Translations under genes and position numbers: made by a program
Notes under the pieces: generated by a model
The model's input: the letters and a program-made list of their open reading frames with translations, nothing else
The model's database searches: none
Told to the model about the DNA's origin: nothing
Shown here: positions 52,162-63,979 of the stretch, one piece after another
Layout of the letters: each line of letters begins with the position of its first letter
Position numbering within the stretch: the stretch's first letter is position 1
Assembly (NCBI GenBank): GCA_037976565.1
Contig: CP137686.1
Span: 4,010,019-4,074,018, forward strand
Direction: 5' to 3'
From: Mesocentrotus franciscanus
Lineage: Eukaryota; Echinodermata; Echinoidea; Camarodonta; Strongylocentrotidae
Length of the DNA: 64,000 nucleotides

Positions 52162-52690
52162 AAAGGGGAAGTCCACCCTGATATTCACTTGGTTTTCATA
52201 GAAGCAGCAAAAGAAGAGGGACAGGTCAGTGAAATTTTTGAGCAAAATCTAATTAAAGATAAGAAAGATATGAATCTTTCAAAGTTGTCATGAGTGAAAC
52301 ATGAATTGGTAACACTGTCGTCTTGTGAGGTCCTCTCCAATTTGCTCAGTACAGCAATTTTATAAACTATCATTTTCTTAGTTATTGATGATGGAATACA
52401 TTGGTATCATACAGGGGTTGTATAGAAAAAATATTTGCAATAAATATATTTAGGGTGCATGTATGATTGAAAATTTCCTTTAAGGGTAAATAGACATTCC
52501 TTATTTGTTTTTGGAAAAAAGCAAATGAGAGGGAACCTTGCAAATTACATCACAGAGTTGCCAATTTGTGTTTGATCGCAACTTCAGAAATTCATGACTT
52601 TTACTATTTTTAATCAGATTTTGCTCAAACTTTTACTGACCTGATCCTCTTATTTTTCTGCTTCTATTAAAACCAGGGTGGACTTCCCCT
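52162..52690. mobile_element. MITE with AGTCCACCCTG ends, block C copy
   Basis: Left AAAGGGGAAGTCCACCCTG, right CAGGGTGGACTTCCCCT. Near-identical to 34873-35410. A right-end fragment also lies at about 39313-39330. Confidence 0.8.
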
Positions 52691-53730
52691 GTAAGTGCAC
52701 TATGTGTGTGAGAGGAAAGCTCATGCTACGTACGGGACCAATTGCCAATTGGTTTCAATAGGTACCCATTGTTTCACTTTTCATGTACTCCAAATTGCCA
52801 ATTGGTATTCAATTGGGATTCAATATGGGGACATTCAATGGGGATTCAATTGGATTTTCGTCTTGGGACACACTGATGCATGTACAAGTGTAGCAGTCAA
52901 TCGTGTAATTGTGGAATATAGGCAATCCCCTTTACAATGGTATGATCGTAAAGTTATACAATGTTCATGTACTATTTTCAAAGCAATAAAATTAAATATA
53001 GAAAATTGAAAGGAGGGCAAAATTCTAATGGGGGGGGGGAGCATGTAGGGAGGAGGCAGGGAGGAGGCAGGGTCAACGTACGCGTGTGTTGTGCCTGAAT
53101 AAATAAGGTGCGGCACCATGCAATGGTGTAGACACTTTGGGGCAGTGGTGTCACACGGATGGGGATGGGGAACGTGAAATATTCGGTAGATGAATGCAAA
53201 TCGAAAGCTGTAGAGTGAGGGAAGGATGAGGGAGAGGGTTCATAACATATTTTCATTTTCTATTTCCCCTCTCCTTTCTCTTTCTATCATCCCCCTCCCC
53301 CTCTTACCCATTTTATGGGGCAGGGGGCTCCCTAATGCTATGCCACTGTGTAACGCCCTATTGGTCCCCTGCACCTGTGCAGGAATCACAAATTTTTCTT
53401 TGTTTTCTCAGACAACAAATAAAATGTGACCAATTCTAAACAGCTGTTGTAATACATGTCCTTGAAATCTATCGAATATGTAGACAAGGGTTACAAAGAT
53501 AACAAAACGTACAATAATATATGCACGAGCAATTATATGGTTGTTATTCTTCTCTTTCTTTCCCTATTTGACTAAGATAAATACAAGTACATACAGAAGT
53601 AAACTAGCGGGTATCTTGCTAAAAATATTGACTGGCCTATACCTCTAGCTGTTTATTCGTTTTCCCACGAACTTCATTTCCATTACATTTTTTTGTGTAA
53701 TTGCTTCTTCATTGTATTTGCCAGTCTATA

Positions 53731-54235
53731 TGATGGAACCTCATCTCCAATAGGCGTTGTGGCGTGCGCCTGTAATCCAGCTAACAGTGGAAGTTACAAA
53801 CTGATTCAGCCGAGGACGCAGGTTCGAAACTGAGTCACGTCTTTCGGATGGTGACGTTAAAGGTCGGTCCCCAGACGTAAATAATCATATCTGATTGATA
53901 CACGTCTGTAAAAACCCAATACACACACATGGGTAAGTACACTTGCTTTGTCCAGAAACAGAAAATGTTGAAATTCATATTTTTTGCCCAATCTATAGTT
54001 TTATATCAGTAACGAGTCGGTATTGAATTGTAAAAAATCACTTCAGAACAGTTTACTAAGGAAACCTTATCAGTGACCTTAAGTTCTTGAAAGTGAAGTA
54101 AACTGTTCCAAGTATTTTGAAGATATGTTTTTATGAAATGAGTATTTTTCTAATGATCATATAATATTAACACGGTTATGAAATTACCACCTTTTTATTT
54201 ATTTATTTTATTTATTTATTTGTTCGGTTTGAAAA
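53731..54235 (+). pseudogene. Block D: copy of POLR2A exon 26 tail and intron 26, split by a SINE
   Basis: TGGAACCTCATCTCCAAT at the start, then the SINE, then GGGTAAGTACACTT and intron 26 text ending at TTTATTTGTTCGG. As in block B, the CTD exon is missing from the same position. Confidence 0.75.
53752..53930 (+). mobile_element. SINE with 7SL-like head and B box
   Basis: The head GGCGTTGTGGCGTGCGCC followed by TGTAATCCAGCTAAC resembles the 5' Alu domain of SRP (7SL) RNA. A GGTTCGAAAC B box follows, then the body with GATGGTGACGTTAAAGGTCG and an ACACACA tail. Two further copies lie on the minus strand at 57195 and 16228. The 7SL link is read by eye only. Confidence 0.75.
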
Positions 54236-54429
54236 CATCAACACGTACACGTACACGTACTCATATAAATGGTTGATTTACAATGAAATTGAATAGTGTA
54301 AACAAAATTGAACCAAAATATATACAAAATATAAGAAAAACATGTTGTTTTACGTCCGCACATGAAAATGTGGTTGCAATACAATATTCAACGAGTGAAG
54401 CCATGCAGGCTGGCTAGCTACATGAAGCA

Positions 54430-54765
54430 AGACCAAGGCGAGAGATGACGAGGAAATCGAGAAGGAGAAAAATGACGAGGGAGAGATAGAGGGGGGGGGG
54501 TAGAAAAAGGGAGGGGAGAAAGAAAGAGAGAGAGAGGGGAGAGGGAAAGAGAAAGATTGAGGGGGAGATACAGAGGGAGAGGGAGTGAGGAAGATCGAGA
54601 GATGAAGATAGAAGGAGAGAGAGAGAGGGGTGGGCCCGGGAGAGGGAGAAAGAGAGGGAAGGAGAGAGAGAGAGAGAGAGAGGGAAGCTAGAAAGAGAGA
54701 AAAGCGAGAGAGAGAAAGAGGGAGGGAGATAGCTGGAAGAGAGAGGTGGAGAGAGATCTTTAAAA
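54430..54765 (+). repeat. Long purine (A/G) tract in block D
   Basis: More than 300 bases that are almost only A and G (T rare), with GAGAGAGA runs. Absent from block B at the same place (37345). Such mirror-like purine tracts can form triplex DNA. Open frames on either strand are artefacts. Confidence 0.85.
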
Positions 54766-54892
54766 GGCGAATAATTAAGAAACATTTCTCATACATATAT
54801 ATTATATCTACACATGCAGGAGCAGGCGCGCCGGTGCGTTCAGAAAAGACTGCAAATGGATTGACAGGCCCGGCCGGCCTGGTCTGCAACCC

Positions 54893-55440
54893 ACCGTGCA
54901 CCGGCGCGCCTGCACATGATGGGCAACATTTATGATGGGCAACATTTTCAGCATATTTCAAGAAGTTCAGAGTATGCTATATAAATAATGTACAGGCAAT
55001 TCGGCAGCAAATGACGAAAGATAATCAATACCCTTCCCGACAATGTTGTGCACAACATGTGAAGCTAATTATTACTAAAAAGTCGACACCTAGTTCTATT
55101 AATGGAAAAATCCGCATATCTTCATTATTATGAATCAGAAAATGCAGCTAATAAAGTATTGCACATTGTATCAGATCTAAAGAGTAAATAAAATACAATT
55201 CAATAATTATGGAATTCACATAAAGTTATTCAATCTTAATAAGTTGGGGTAGAGGTACGACACCTCGGTTCCAGAAACCCATTGATCTTAGCTAGGGGCG
55301 ATATATTAGGTAGGGTACTAATTCGGAGAGGTGGGAGGATTGAACTGTGCCTAGAACAGGTGATGGACTTAATTAGCAAACTTCTCAAATAATTGTTTTC
55401 GACGTTGCTCAAGTGATAGGATATGTTGAGAACCTCGAGA
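54893..55440 (+). repeat. Block D copy of the block B segment 37370-37905
   Basis: CACCGGCGCGCCTGCACATG, GGTACGACACCTCGGTTCCA and GAGAGGTGGGAGGATTGAAC are shared in the same order. In B the segment then joins POLR2A downstream DNA; in D it joins unrelated DNA. Confidence 0.8.
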
Positions 55441-55452
55441 GCATTTGTGTAG

Positions 55453-55495
55453 TACCAAAGAGATATCACAACATTGTTGTGATATCTCTTTGGTA
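55453..55495. repeat. Perfect 21-bp-arm palindrome
   Basis: TACCAAAGAGATATCACAACA, one T, then its exact reverse complement. One half resembles 36335 (CAAAGAGATATCACATCTC). Confidence 0.9.
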
Positions 55496-55859
55496 GTACT
55501 ATAGTCAGAGTTATTGTGGTTAAGTACATCCAATAATTATTCTACACGCACGTTTTTGTACTGTATGCGCTCAATTTGATGAGATTGCTGAACGGTGAGA
55601 GCAGGAGAGAGACAACACGTACCGGGGAGGCATACTCCAGTATTGGTAGCTGATATATGAGGTAGACCGATAGCAAAGCTGACAGGGGCTTTGTACTTTT
55701 TGAGTATGCATAGCACAGTCGTTTAGCAGCAAGCTAGGCTAGGCATGTGAGAAGTTCGCTTGTCCCATTTCATGTTAGATTGAACAATTAATAACACCCA
55801 ACAGTTTGAGAGTATCAACACATTCAAGAGTACTTGTACCAAGGTGAAAGTTCAGAAAT

Positions 55860-56834
55860 ACAATAGCGTCTTTTGCAAGAATGAGACATTCATTATCTTA
55901 CATTTCTCAGGTTTGGCCGGGGATCATAATAAGCTATTATCAGTAGACCAAGTATATAGAGAGGTTGTTGATTACTGCATGATTGAATGTTTGAAGGTTG
56001 GGAATGTTTCCTAACTTCTGCAATTGTGAGATCATCTACATATTTCCATCTTAGTTGTGTATCTGCAGAGGCAGCATCATTAAGTCATGTCTAAGAAAAA
56101 ACCGGGCCGAGGCTCCACATGTCACATTAGAGAATTTAGAGACAGCTCGGACCGATACGAACACAGTGTGATCTACATTCAAGGTAACTACAAATGACAG
56201 GATTAAGTGATAAGTCTACACCAAGTTGGAAAAGTTTCCTAACAACAACATATATTGTGATCAATATGATCGAAAGCTGGCGTAATCAATGGCACATAGT
56301 GATGCAACATATGACCAGGCTTAATCAACATTTCCTATTAAGATAGTGTCCACAAGACTCACACTGGTAGTAGTGGTCGGTGAGTTCCTAATATTTCCAT
56401 ATTGTTGACTGTCTAACTTGTGGCTGTTGTCGCGGGTAATCCAACTTGATATGAAGGTTTCAAAGATCTTAGCAAAAAATAGGTGTTAGAGAAATCGGTC
56501 GTAATTGGTCAAGAGACTGGCATGGTTTCACCTTGGGGATGGGCACTATGGGGGATAGCTTCCACTGGTCGGGGAAAACGCCGGATTGTATATATAGGCA
56601 CTCATTAAATAAACAAGCAAGAGGATCATCTAGTTCAGGTGCGAATTCTCAGATGAGTCTTGCCGGAAGGTCATCCTTGTACAAAGATTTGGAGGATTTT
56701 AAAATCTGTTGTTGAATCAAGTTTTGTGTTCGTGGTGCAGCATATAACCTTGCAAGAATGGTTTTATATAGAGACATATGGACTGTTGTAAAAGGTGGTT
56801 GGGTATCGACGTGTTCAGGGCACGTCCTGCACAA
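55860..56834 (-). pseudogene. Decayed LINE reverse transcriptase
   Basis: On the minus strand from right to left: DLPARLI with a FAPELDDPLACLFNECL-like linker, FPDQWKLSPIVPIPKVK, LRPISLTPIFAKIFE, an IDH-like segment, and KYVDDLTIAE with the YVDD active-site box (about 56034). This is the order of RT blocks in non-LTR elements of the CR1-like type. Several frameshifts and stops break it. No endonuclease or 3' tail was recognised. Confidence 0.8.
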
Positions 56835-57194
56835 TTTCTAGGTGGACTACCTTGAAACTATACTGCTGAAAACAAATGGCGTCCATTTTTCAAAATGGTC
56901 GAAAGATTTGTCCAGTATTTTTTTCGAAGGAATGTTCACAATACATTTAAAATCTAATGGTTCAAATTGCATGGATAAATTTGTCAATGTCTTTCCTTTC
57001 TCCTCCCCCTTCCTCGAAAATGGACCCCAATTATTTATTTTGTATAATAAATTTATTAACCAGCCAAGTATAAGAATATAATAGACCTGGGTTCACTTCC
57101 TAAAAACTAGATACTTGAAGGTTGGAATTAGAACTAATTGCACAGCTTCCCCGCACCCAAAGCCATACGATGAGGCGGGGTGGGGGCGGGGTGT

Positions 57195-57387
57195 TTGTGT
57201 GTGTGTATTGGATTTTTACAGACGTGTATCAATCAGATTTAATCAGATTTAATTATTTACGTCTGGGGACCGACCTTTAAACGTCACCATCCGAAAGACG
57301 TGACTCGGCTTCGAACCTGCGTCCTCGGAGGTATCAGTTTGTAACTTCCACTGTTAGCTGGATTACAGGCGCACGCCACAACGCCTA
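57195..57387 (-). mobile_element. SINE, same family as 53752
   Basis: Reverse complement of the 53752 element along its full length: ends TGTTGTGGCGTGCGCC (minus strand), B box GGTTCGAA, and (GT)n at the tail side. One short internal duplication (AATCAGATTT twice). Confidence 0.8.
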
Positions 57388-58461
57388 GTACAGCTCCCCT
57401 GATTATTTTGAACTTATCGATATAGATAGGGCAACGTCATATCCAGGCAGCAAGGTGCTAGAATAAGGTCATATCCGAGTGTGCGGCTATAGTTGCTTGA
57501 ATACTTCTTATGTGGTGTATTTTCCATGACGAAATAACATTTTTACCATAACAAGGTGTACTTTCTAAACGTTAAAAACTTAAAAATACATGTACATCAT
57601 AAAGGGGAAAAGGACTCTTTTCAATTTAAATCTTTAAAAGGAAATTATGCCAATTCCCTACCCTTTGTGCCTCCACTCTTCCTATAAATTCTGACACAAA
57701 TTGAATTTTACAAGTATTGCTTTCTGCCATAAAACCATGTACATCATCAGTGAAAATACAAGAGTCCAGTACATCGTCTTTATTAAGAGTTGCGATTAAT
57801 CCAGTTTAATCGAAATCCCTCCAATTAATCAATCGCAAACCTACAGATTCCTATCTCTTCGGTACACAGTGGCATCTGGGTGCAGGAGCCTGGGGCACTT
57901 GCATAAATTTTAAGAGATCACAAAAAGAGGGCACAAAACATGTAAAAGAGAGAAAAGGAAAGGACAGAGAAGAAGAACAAATGTGATCCTTAGGAATGCA
58001 TGCGCCCCAATATGTAAGGCAAAATGCATTAAAAATAGAACATTTTCTAAAGCTCAGTCAGCTAGGCTCGCATAAATAGGTTGTAAAGGATTTTGTAATT
58101 TGCGCCCCAATTTAGATATATAGTTTATAAATAGCATTTTTTTAATGGTTCCAAATATGACTTCAAAAATGTAATTCCCATTGCTTTGCTGCCTATTATA
58201 AATTTCACCAGCCTCTTGTGAAATACTTTTAGTATTGACCCTCAATGATTGAATGTTTAAAATGGGATAAAACCAAAATCAACTTTCAACTTTTGAAAAC
58301 AACTTTAAAAACTATTAAACAATTATCTTTGGGTTACCTTAATTTTTATATTCCTCGACTGTTTTTCTGCACAGTTTTGTTCAATTTTGTTCAGAATTTA
58401 AGGAGAAATGAATAGAAAACCACTTTATATACCTTTGATCAAAATGCGAAACTATACATAG
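57388..58461. other. Intergenic, no gene seen
   Basis: AT-rich. A one-sided fragment of the CAGGGCCC MITE family (GAGTTGCGATTAATCC, about 57783-57860) is the only recognisable item. Confidence 0.5.
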
Positions 58462-58622
58462 ACCAGTGGCGAATCCAGGGGAGACCGGGCCCCTCACCTT
58501 GGTGTTCACTACTCCCCAATGAGCGAAAAATCGGCCGGCATGATTTTTCAAATTTCTCACGAAGTGGGCCCCTACTTTGGCCCCTTCCTTAATTGCCGCC
58601 GGCTGGATCCGCCCCTGACATA
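58462..58622. mobile_element. Short element with CAGTGGCGAATCCAGGGG / GGATCCGCCCCTG ends
   Basis: The two ends are approximate inverse repeats around a G/C-rich interior. A similar left end (CAGTGGCGGATCTACGGGGG) appears at 63491, so this is an interspersed family. Confidence 0.45.
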
Positions 58623-60110
58623 GGCCTACAATTAGACCGCTGTGCTACCTTGCGAAATTCCAAAGCCGGTCGCCTAGCTTACTCACTCCCTTTTACGGTT
58701 AGTAGATATTACTTCGAGCAGTGGGGGACTTGCAGTTTCATTGATTGCTCTGGGCACCATAATGCATATAATTATATACACCACTGTTTATACAGAGCTG
58801 TGAATTTATTTCAAGATATTCAAATTAATGTTAGTTTGGACAAGGAGGATTGGGCTCCTTAGTTTTGATAAATCGCACCTATTTATAAGACGGGCCCAGA
58901 ATTCAAAAGATTTATGTGATTTAAACACAGTACCAAATCATATAGGAGATACTGCACGGTTTGGTTTCAGAATTTGTACCCTAGCTGTTCCTCTTTGTTC
59001 TTCTTTAAAAAGAACGACATTGCTGATACTTGATGATAGCATCCCCTGCTGCCATGCAGCTGGTCTACAATTATGTCTCTTCCGGAGAATCGCGTTGAAA
59101 AGAGCCATACTTAAAGGGAGTGTAGCATATGGCAATACTGGTATAACGCCAACTACGTCTTCTCTTGGACAAATGCACGCCAACGAATGGACTTGATCAA
59201 CGGCCGGAGTAGTCAGCGACTTCTCTACATTGTCAGCGCACTAGCGTTCGCGAAACAGATCGAAGTACTGTACTTCTCCTCACGCTTCGGTTTCGCGTAT
59301 GTTGCACGCACGTGAATGCTGCGGTCTAGTCGTCCGTAGTCGTATTATACCCGATTGGCCCCGAGTCAGCTGGGAAAGACACGTACAAAGTCATATAGTC
59401 TCGTCATGCTACAGGCTCTATAAACGGAAACTAAAAGGAACAATCAAGGCGCGAAATATAACGAGCTCTGCTTTGCTTTGCTTACCGGGATTCGCGCCTT
59501 CTTCCGTGTAATACAAGTTCTTAAATTATATTTATGTTCCTAAGTATAAATTGTATTGTTTGAACAGATATCAAATATGTTGTCAAATTGAATGGAAGAA
59601 AATAAATGTTCACTTGAACTTGATTGGCTGTCTAATTAAGGTAACGGTAAATTAGGCTTATTGCCAGCCGGTTATAACAGGATAATTAATCGCTAAAATA
59701 ATACAAGCGTCCGAACAAACTATTTTTGTCTGCATATAGAAGAGGGTCGGTCATGCAACTGAATGTGTGTGGCTTCGAGCATGCGCAGATGAGTAAAGTA
59801 CAGTATTGTTCAGCGCAATCTTGGTTAATTGTTCAGCAAGTGCTAGCTGAGCGATGGCAGAGTTGGCGTTGTCTGCCATACGGAAGATTCCTAGTTTGCA
59901 TGAGCCGCGGCGGTTGTAAACGCTCGCGGTCTAGCTGCATGGCGGTTCCGAATGAAGGAAGGAACATGCTGTTTTACTCGATCTGCCAGTCTCAGAGTTG
60001 TACGCCCTATAATGTACCGAGCTTCACATTGCCACTTGAATTCATGAATCACATTGGTAGTTTGCGTAATAGCTAGGAGTAATCTTTACGGACCGTGACG
60101 AAATCATTAA
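58623..60110. other. Intergenic, no convincing gene
   Basis: Open frames of 116-122 codons exist (58828-59196, 59726-60076) but show no known domain, splice logic or repeat support. Nothing else recognised. Confidence 0.5.
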
Positions 60111-61764
60111 TAGCAAAATGTTGTGGGGCCCATCTGGGTTTTATCTGGTTACAACTGGGCCAGATGGGCCCCAGATGAGATTTACCACATAAAACCCAGG
60201 GTTCTATATGGGCCAAGTGGGTTTTATATAGGGCCCATATGGGCCACGAGGGTTCTAAATGGGCTTCATAATTTCAAATGGGTTATATATGACCCCATAT
60301 GGGCCAAGAGGGTTGTATATGGGCTCTATATGGGCTAAGTGGGTTTTAAGTGGGCTCCATATGGGTCAAGTGGGTTCTATATGGGCCAAGCGGGTTCTAT
60401 ATATGGGATCAATATGGGCCAAGTGGGTTTGATATGGGCCACATATGGGCCAATGTGGTTCTAAATGGGCTTCATATTGTTTAAATGGGTTCAGCTATAG
60501 CCTTTAACTGGTCAAGTACAACTGGACCAGTTACACTATTTCAATTTCCAGGGTTACCAGTTGGATTTAACTGGTCTAACTGGACCAACCAGTTGAAAAC
60601 TCCAGTTAAAAGACTTATAGTAAGTTGTGGTATAATTTGCTGTTAATGAGATTTTTCCATATACTTGTATTTTATTGAATTTGTTTTAGTTCATAGTTAG
60701 TGTTTTTCCTAATTAATGTTTAATTAAATGTAATATATACAAAGTAGTGAAATGTCCTAATAAATAGCAATTTACATTTTGTAGTATTTTCGAAATGAAT
60801 TGCATATCACTAAATCATCAGTAATTAAGAAATATTCTGTAAATTCAGATAAATTGTATAAAAACATAGATGTGCACGCACCCCATATTCATTATGCAAA
60901 TTCTGGGTATATTTGTGGGTTTGGGATGGGAAGGCCGATCTGGTATACATCTGGTTTTTAGCTGGGCCCGGCCGATGCTCGATGTGCTATTTTCACCACC
61001 AAAAAACCCACATGGGGCCTATACATGGGGCCCACATGGGGCCCACATGACTTGTGTTGGTATACTGTGGGTTCTGGGTTGGAATGCCAAACTGGTTTTT
61101 TGTATGGGACACGTGGGCTCCATATATACTTGTGGGTTCTGGGTGGGAAGGCCCATCTGGTATAAATCTTTTTTTTTTAGCTGGGCCCAGCCGATGCTTG
61201 ATGTGCGCTTTTCACCACCAAAAACCCACATGGGACCCACATGGGTTGGTACTTGTGGGTTCTGGGTGGGAAGGCCCATCTGGTATACATCTGGTTTTAT
61301 ATGGGCCACGTGGGCTCCATATACTTGTGGGTTCTGGGTGGGAAGGCCCATCTGGTTTACATCTGGTTTTCATATGGGCCACGTGGGCTCCATATACTTG
61401 TGGGTTCTTGGTGGGAAGGCTCATCTGGTATACATCTGGTTTTTAGCTGGGCCCAGAAGATGCTCGACATGCGATTTTCACCACCAAAAACGCACATGGA
61501 GCTCATATGTGTTGGTACTTGTGGGTTCTGGGTGGGAAGGCCCATGTGGTACGTTTACACCTGGGTTTTAGCTGGGCCCAGCCGATGCTCGACGTGCGAT
61601 TTTCACCTCCAAAAACCCACATGGGGCCCACATGGGCCCATATGTGTTGTTACTTGTGGGTTCTGGGTGGGAAGGCCCATCTGGTATACATCTGGTTTTT
61701 GTATGGGCCACTTGGGCTCTAGTCAGCCCATACAAAACCCAGATGGGCCCCAGATATTTTGCTA
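60111..61764. mobile_element. 1.65-kb inverted-repeat element built of internal repeats
   Basis: The left end TAGCAAAATG...GGGGCCCATCTGGGTTTT and right end AAAACCCAGATGGGCCCC...ATTTTGCTA are inverse. 60120-60480 holds short CATATGGGCCAAGTGGG units. 60900-61730 holds about eight units with TTGTGGGTTCTGGGTGGGAA and GGCCCATCTGG, several with a TTTTCACCACCAAAAACCCA segment. A 233-codon frame inside is a repeat artefact. Confidence 0.75.
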
Positions 61765-62222
61765 TCTGAGATTCTATGTGTGCAGTAAATACCACGCGCG
61801 GCTCAACGGTCGGAAATGCAACGCACACGCGCTTGCTTGACCTGTTTCTCAAGCTTTTGGGAAGCTTTCCCTCGCCACGGTAGTTTGAGATACACAGGGC
61901 ATTTGTAGGCCCAAAGGCCGGTGTCTTTGTTTGTTTGTTCAGTTTACGGGTGACATATCAATCAATCACATGGTCAGGATAGCCGTTTTCGTGCAGAATA
62001 TCCTTGAATTGATTGATTTCCGCGGCGAGTTTGCACGTACGTAGAGCAAATTCTCTGTGCTTTATCAATGAGGATATTGATGAGACCAATACCAAATACC
62101 AAATACCGGGTAGCTAGACTGAAAGAGTCCCAGCGCGTGTATAATACTGACCTGTTAATGTAGGTTTCCGATAGACGGAAGTAGTGAAGCCGTGCGCCTT
62201 TCTTTCTACAATGCGCGCGCGC

Positions 62223-62382
62223 GAAAAGTACCATGGTTACCATGATTCTTTGTCCAAATTACCATCCACCATTCGAACCATGGTAACCATGGTATCATCC
62301 ATTTTTTGATACCATGGTTACCATGGTTCGAATGGTGGATGGTAATTTGGACAAAGAACCATGGTTACCATGGTACTTTTTT
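62223..62382. repeat. Near-perfect palindrome, arms about 75 bp
   Basis: Arms share GTACCATGGTTACCATG, TTCTTTGTCCAAATTACCAT and CCACCATTCGAACCATGG with only a few mismatches, around a TCCATTTTT centre. It is itself rich in CCATGGTTACCATGG inner palindromes. A hairpin-type MITE is likely. Confidence 0.9.
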
Positions 62383-63490
62383 ATATTGCAGTACATCGAT
62401 CAAGAAACGGAAGCGCGCCATCACATTCAATCTCGATTGTGTATTTGAGAGACGGGTGGAGGGCATTCAGATGTGCAAGAAAGTTCTCACACGCTGCTCT
62501 GCCTTAATTGGAACATAACAGACGTTTGGTCTCTTCCATACACCTTCACTTCATTGTGGTTTCTAGTCATTTAGCAGCTTGTCGTAGGCAGTTGTGAAGG
62601 AGGTCCGATTTGATATTTTCTCATTAATTTCCCTCTTCCACTTTTCATAATGTGCTTGAAGAATCTTTGGTGCCTGCAAGAATGTGTGGAGTTTGTTATT
62701 ATCTCCCCTATAAGGCGCTTCAGCTTCTCCATGGCATCACTGTTACTGTGCGTGCAATCGGTGCAGAATCATATATAAGTTCTGAATCACTTCGTCTCTG
62801 ATCTAGAACTGAAATAATCTGGAACTCCCCTTTTATAGTTTATAATTTTATAGTCATGCAGTATTGATCTGTCATTTCTACACTAAGTTCCTTAAAGGTA
62901 ATGCAAAGTTTTGGGATATTCTGAAATTGGATGGATAGTAATTCTTTAAATTTTGGATATATATTTGGATGTCCCTGTGGATGTATTATGAGCACTAACA
63001 AATTTAGCCCCTAAAACACTTCTGCTTTCGAGCAAATTGAATAATCAAAATTTACCGGTGCTCCCGGTAAATTTCAAATATTTCAAACAGCGCCTAAGGC
63101 CATTCCATGGTAGCTGCGACCATGACATTTTCATAATATGCAGTTCTGATATATAATTTCCAAACGGGAATAGCAAATCGGTCGATTGTAGTCAAGAAAC
63201 ATTGTTTTAAGCTAAAGTAATATCAGTCTTGAGAGGGCGCTATACAACATAAAGAGTTTATTATTTACACTTTCATCACTTTAGACTCTATTTCAACCGC
63301 GATAACGATCATTAAATATTGTAAAATCGCATATATATGCTTCCAATATATTCATTTGAACCTAATTCATGACCCCATACCAAAACTTTGTAATACCTTT
63401 AACAATTTCTTGGTACCTGTCATCTAGCTAGCAGGTCATAAATGAGAGCAGCTTCCTGCTCGTCCAAAAGTCGACTGAATGCAACATCAT
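62383..63490. other. Intergenic, no gene seen
   Basis: No coding, RNA or repeat structure that I can support on either strand. Confidence 0.45.
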
Positions 63491-63640
63491 CAGTGGCGGA
63501 TCTACGGGGGTTAGGGGTTTAACCCCCTTTGGCTGCCAAGTGAAAATGTGATGTGCATAGAAAAACGCCATCATGACTGTGTCCAGACCCACACAGTATC
63601 CGCATCGTCATTTGGTCAACCCCCCCCCCCTTTTTTTCAA
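63491..63640. mobile_element. Possible end of a CAGTGGCGGATCTACGGGGG element
   Basis: The left terminus resembles the element at 58462. A C-rich and T-rich block (about 63620-63640) may be part of it. No right end identified. Confidence 0.3.
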
Positions 63641-63797
63641 GACAGTGCAACGTACTTTCAAGTGCAAATATTGTGAGAATTAGATATTCAACTCATCTGG
63701 TAACTTAATTTACCAAACACAGCTAACTCTGGATATAACTGTGTATTAAACTGTTACTTGATTTAAAAAGACGTTATCATGCACTGTATATGCTACG

Positions 63798-63979
63798 TTT
63801 ACACTATGTTCCCGGTGGCCACGGCAATCACGATTTAGGCCACCTTGGACAAAACGGGATGGTCGTGAGAAAACGCGGGGGGACGGAATGGGCAAATGTG
63901 ACAGGCCTTTACACTATATGTTCCCGGCGGCCACGGCAGCTCCGTTTGCCCGAAACGCAGTGCACCGTGGGATTTAGGC
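63798..63979. repeat. Two-unit direct repeat, 110 bp offset, near window end
   Basis: TTTACACTATGTTCCCGG...GGCCACGGCA at 63798 recurs at 63908 with an inserted AT, and GATTTAGGCC follows each. It may continue beyond the window. Confidence 0.6.

Noticed and set aside
54350..54961. 203-codon minus-strand frame, Ser/Leu/Pro-rich
   Set aside because: Product of the long purine tract; no domain and no conservation with block B.
58828..60076. Two ORFs of 116-122 codons
   Set aside because: No recognisable domain, no splice-site support, composition like flanking non-coding DNA.
60870..61571. 233-codon open frame
   Set aside because: It lies wholly within the tandem GGGTTCTGGGTGGGAAGG repeats; overlapping frames on both strands are also open, as expected of repeats.
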